Below are positions 61,926 through 64,000 of a DNA stretch of 64,000 bases, one piece after another. Location: the NCBI GenBank assembly GCA_002423615.1, contig DIKO01000019.1:1-64000 (forward strand), written 5' to 3'. A program made the position numbers and the translations under genes. Numbering within the stretch: the first letter of the stretch is position 1; each line of letters starts with the position of its first letter. Below the pieces are notes generated by a model, which saw only the letters and a program-made list of their open reading frames with translations, was not told where the DNA came from and did no database searches. Origin of the DNA: Desulfobacteraceae bacterium UBA5616. Lineage in GTDB: Bacteria; Desulfobacterota; Desulfobacteria; Desulfobacterales; UBA5616.

Positions 61926-62876
61926 ATGAAGGACGGCATCAAAATCGGCATCAGCAGGTGCCTCATCGGAGACAAGGTCAGATACGACGGCTCCCACAAG
62001 AAAGATTCCTTTCTTACGGACACGCTTGGGCTTTATGTTTCCTATGTGCCGGTCTGTCCCGAGGTGGAATGCGGGATGCCGGTTCCCCGTGAAAGCATGC
62101 GCCTGGTGGGTGACCCTGATCATCCCCGTCTGATGACCGCAAAAACGCAAAGGGATTATACCGGCCGGATGATTTCCTGGTGCAACCGCCGCCTGGAAGA
62201 ACTGGAAAAGGAAGACCTCTGCGGGTTCATCTTCAAGAAAGATTCGCCGAGCAGCGGATTGTTCAGGGTAAAGGTGTACACCGAGGCGGGCATGCCGGGC
62301 CGTGTGGGATCGGGACTTTTTGCCCGGGCCTTTACCGAACGCTTTCCTTTAATTCCGGTGGAAGAGGAGGGAAGATTGAACGACCCCGAGTTCCGTGAAA
62401 ATTTCATCGAGCGGATTTTCACCCTGAAACGCTGGCGTGGGGTCATGGCTGAAAAGAAGAGCCTTGGGAACATCGTCCATTTTCACACGCAAAACAAGCT
62501 GCTGCTCCTTTCTCACAGTGAAACCCATTACCGGCGGATGGGGAAGCTGGTGGCCGGCGGGAAGGCCATGACTTTGGAGGAATTGTACAAAACCTACGAA
62601 CAACTCCTTATGGAAGCCCTTGAACTGAAAACCACAGTGAAGAAAAACATCAACGTATTAATGCACATCCTGGGATATTTCAAAAAAGACCTTTCCGGAG
62701 ATGAAAAAAAGGAAATTCTTGAAATTCTGGAACAATACCGCAAGAGCGAGGTCCCTTTGATCGTGCCGGTCACATTGGTAAACCATTATGTGAGGAGATA
62801 TGACAAGGCGTATTTACAGGAGCAAACCTATTTACACCCGCACCCCACGGCACTGAAACTGAGGAACCATGCATAG
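61926..62876 (+). CDS. DUF523/DUF1722 (YbgA-like) two-domain protein
   Basis: In this 316 aa protein, residues 1 to about 150 are DUF523 (GISRCLIGDKVRYDGSHKKD, CPEVECGMPVPRESMRL, FIFKKDSPSSGL). Residues from about 180 to the end are DUF1722 (FHTQNKLLLLSHSETHYRRMGKLV, VLMHILGYFKKDLS). DUF523 contains conserved cysteines that may bind a metal; related proteins have been linked to thiouracil handling, but no function is firmly assigned to the fusion. AAGGAGA precedes the ATG. It converges on the partial gene at the window end. Confidence 0.88.
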   Translation: MKDGIKIGISRCLIGDKVRYDGSHKKDSFLTDTLGLYVSYVPVCPEVECGMPVPRESMRLVGDPDHPRLMTAKTQRDYTGRMISWCNRRLEELEKEDLCGFIFKKDSPSSGLFRVKVYTEAGMPGRVGSGLFARAFTERFPLIPVEEEGRLNDPEFRENFIERIFTLKRWRGVMAEKKSLGNIVHFHTQNKLLLLSHSETHYRRMGKLVAGGKAMTLEELYKTYEQLLMEALELKTTVKKNINVLMHILGYFKKDLSGDEKKEILEILEQYRKSEVPLIVPVTLVNHYVRRYDKAYLQEQTYLHPHPTALKLRNHA

Positions 62877-62886
62877 ACATTGATCT

Positions 62887-64000
62887 TTAACCCAATTCCT
62901 TTACCAGTACTTCCACTTCTTGCCCGCCGAGGCTCCTGTCCAGTTCGACGCTCCGGTCTTTTATGGCCTGAACAATCGTGTCGATTCGGTCCGGGTTAAA
63001 GGGCATTTCATTCCGTGTCAGATATTCCCGGACCATGTGTTTGCCGCACAAAACGTTCAGGAAGTACTGTTTTTCCGTCGACCCGCCGTACGAAATGGCG
63101 CCATGTGTGCCCGCAACATGGGTTTTCACGGCGTCTCCGAAAGCGGGGGTATTGTAGTTCATGGGGCCGAAGCCGGTTTTTCGCAAACAAACGTCGTTTA
63201 CAAATTCATAATAGGCCTTGAACGTGTCCATATCGTCGGTTTTCACGTTCATCCCGTATCCCTGATCTTTCAGTGTTTTGCATGTCGTGTAAAGGTCGCC
63301 GACGCCGTTACGCTCACCGATGCCCAAAGCCGTGACTTCGATGGCCTGTGCGCCGGCCGTGACGCCCAGTACCGTATTGGCCGACGCCATGCCCATGTCG
63401 TTGTGGCAGTGAACGGCAATGCGGGTTTTCTTCCCTTCCAGCCGGGAGGCCATTTCTTTCACCAGTCGATAATACCGGTCCGGCGGAAGGCTTCCCGATG
63501 TATCCGGGAGGTTGACGAAGTCGACTTGCAGTTGATCGGCAACATAGTCAAGGGATTGCTTTAAAAGGTTTTTATCCGTCGCTCCCACATCCGCGAAGGA
63601 TAGATAAATAACCGCTTGCCGGGAAGCGGAGCGGATAACCGCTACCGACTCTGTGAGGGTTTTAAAAATCCCTTCAATCCCGAAACGTTCAAGCATGTCC
63701 ACGTTGACGCCCGAATGAAGATGGAAGTCCTTAAGCCCATTATCGGCCATCCATTTCACGTCCGCCGGGAGGGCGCGGCATAATCCCGCCATTCGCGGGT
63801 GATTGCGACGGTTCCGGGACCACTGATGCAGTTCCAGAAGATAACGGGCTTCGCTGGGATGAGCAGGCGGGTATGCCGCCTGGCAGATATCCACCCCGAG
63901 TGTTTCCTGAAACCGGGCAATCTGTTTTCTCTCCGGAAGTGAAAACATCAACCCCCGATACTGCATTCCCTCCCGGAGGGTCTGGTCGATGACAAGGATA
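62887..64000 (-). CDS. Isopropylmalate/homocitrate synthase-like (HMGL-family) protein, 5' end beyond window
   Basis: The frame is open from 62887 to the window edge. The first visible residues, ILVIDQTLREGMQYRG, contain the DxTLREG metal-binding motif at the start of the TIM barrel, so the ATG at 63966 is internal and the true start lies beyond 64000. Other marks are VHCHNDMGMASANTVLGVTAGA (metal-binding His-x-His) and EVTALGIGERNGVGDL. It would condense or cleave an acyl-CoA with a 2-oxoacid or similar substrate, in the manner of 2-isopropylmalate, homocitrate or re-citrate synthases. At least 370 residues are present. Confidence 0.88.
   Translation of the reverse strand, partial: ILVIDQTLREGMQYRGLMFSLPERKQIARFQETLGVDICQAAYPPAHPSEARYLLELHQWSRNRRNHPRMAGLCRALPADVKWMADNGLKDFHLHSGVNVDMLERFGIEGIFKTLTESVAVIRSASRQAVIYLSFADVGATDKNLLKQSLDYVADQLQVDFVNLPDTSGSLPPDRYYRLVKEMASRLEGKKTRIAVHCHNDMGMASANTVLGVTAGAQAIEVTALGIGERNGVGDLYTTCKTLKDQGYGMNVKTDDMDTFKAYYEFVNDVCLRKTGFGPMNYNTPAFGDAVKTHVAGTHGAISYGGSTEKQYFLNVLCGKHMVREYLTRNEMPFNPDRIDTIVQAIKDRSVELDRSLGGQEVEVLVKELG

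Overview
The window reads as a chromosome segment of an anaerobic, sulfate-reducing Desulfobacterota bacterium, most likely a Desulfobacterales-type fatty-acid or hydrocarbon degrader. The main evidence is a complete hmcABCDEF-type transmembrane redox complex with a 16-haem cytochrome, desulforedoxin-like mini-proteins, a tungsten-type aldehyde:ferredoxin oxidoreductase, a UGA-containing (selenocysteine) reductase-B-like gene, a glycyl-radical enzyme with its activase, ferredoxin-fused nitroreductases, and many acyl-CoA enzymes. All calls come from reading the sequence and translations by eye; no database search was run.

Layout. 0-6.4 kb: a QueG-like iron-sulfur protein, small secreted or membrane proteins, a solitary recC and a truncated ferredoxin-nitroreductase. 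6.4-12.4 kb (minus strand): an acyl-CoA operon in the order HMG-CoA-synthase-like/DUF35 fusion, thiolase, two crotonase-family proteins, AMP-forming acyl-CoA ligase. 12.8-18.9 kb: two desulforedoxin-like mini-genes, a nitronate-monooxygenase-like flavoprotein, a B12-type radical SAM protein, a COG2509-like flavoprotein and an amidohydrolase. 19-24.6 kb: a worn region with two convergent pairs of truncated genes (cyclase-ATPase/sigma54 regulator; ketopantoate-reductase-like/DUF3237), plus a phosphatase, a DUF3795 protein and a PaaG-like crotonase.

24.7-42.2 kb is the most coherent accessory module. It holds two exported DUF1329 proteins flanking a sigma54 activator, a ThDP-dependent enzyme behind a good sigma54 promoter, an acyl-CoA ligase, acyl-CoA dehydrogenase, thiolase, ferredoxin-nitroreductase, AOR with a MoaD-like protein, an NDP-forming acyl-CoA synthetase alpha subunit, and the selenoprotein. 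The inferred job is uptake or handling of a hydrophobic substrate at the envelope, a ThDP-dependent carbon-carbon bond reaction, aldehyde/acid interconversion, CoA activation and beta-oxidation-like cleavage. The substrate cannot be read from sequence. 42.4-49.9 kb holds another ferredoxin-nitroreductase, a PNPOx-like protein, a glycyl-radical activase with a degenerate glycyl-radical enzyme, a crotonase, an MFS transporter and a class III CoA-transferase. 50-57.2 kb (minus) is a universal stress protein and the hmc operon. 57.3-64 kb is a copper export set, an SDR epimerase, a PNPOx-like protein, a DUF523/DUF1722 protein and the 3' part of an isopropylmalate-synthase-like gene that runs off the window.

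A recurring theme is clean deletion scars. At least five genes are truncated or internally shortened, mostly at convergent junctions, while their neighbours are intact. No rRNA, tRNA, CRISPR array, integrase or transposase was recognised.
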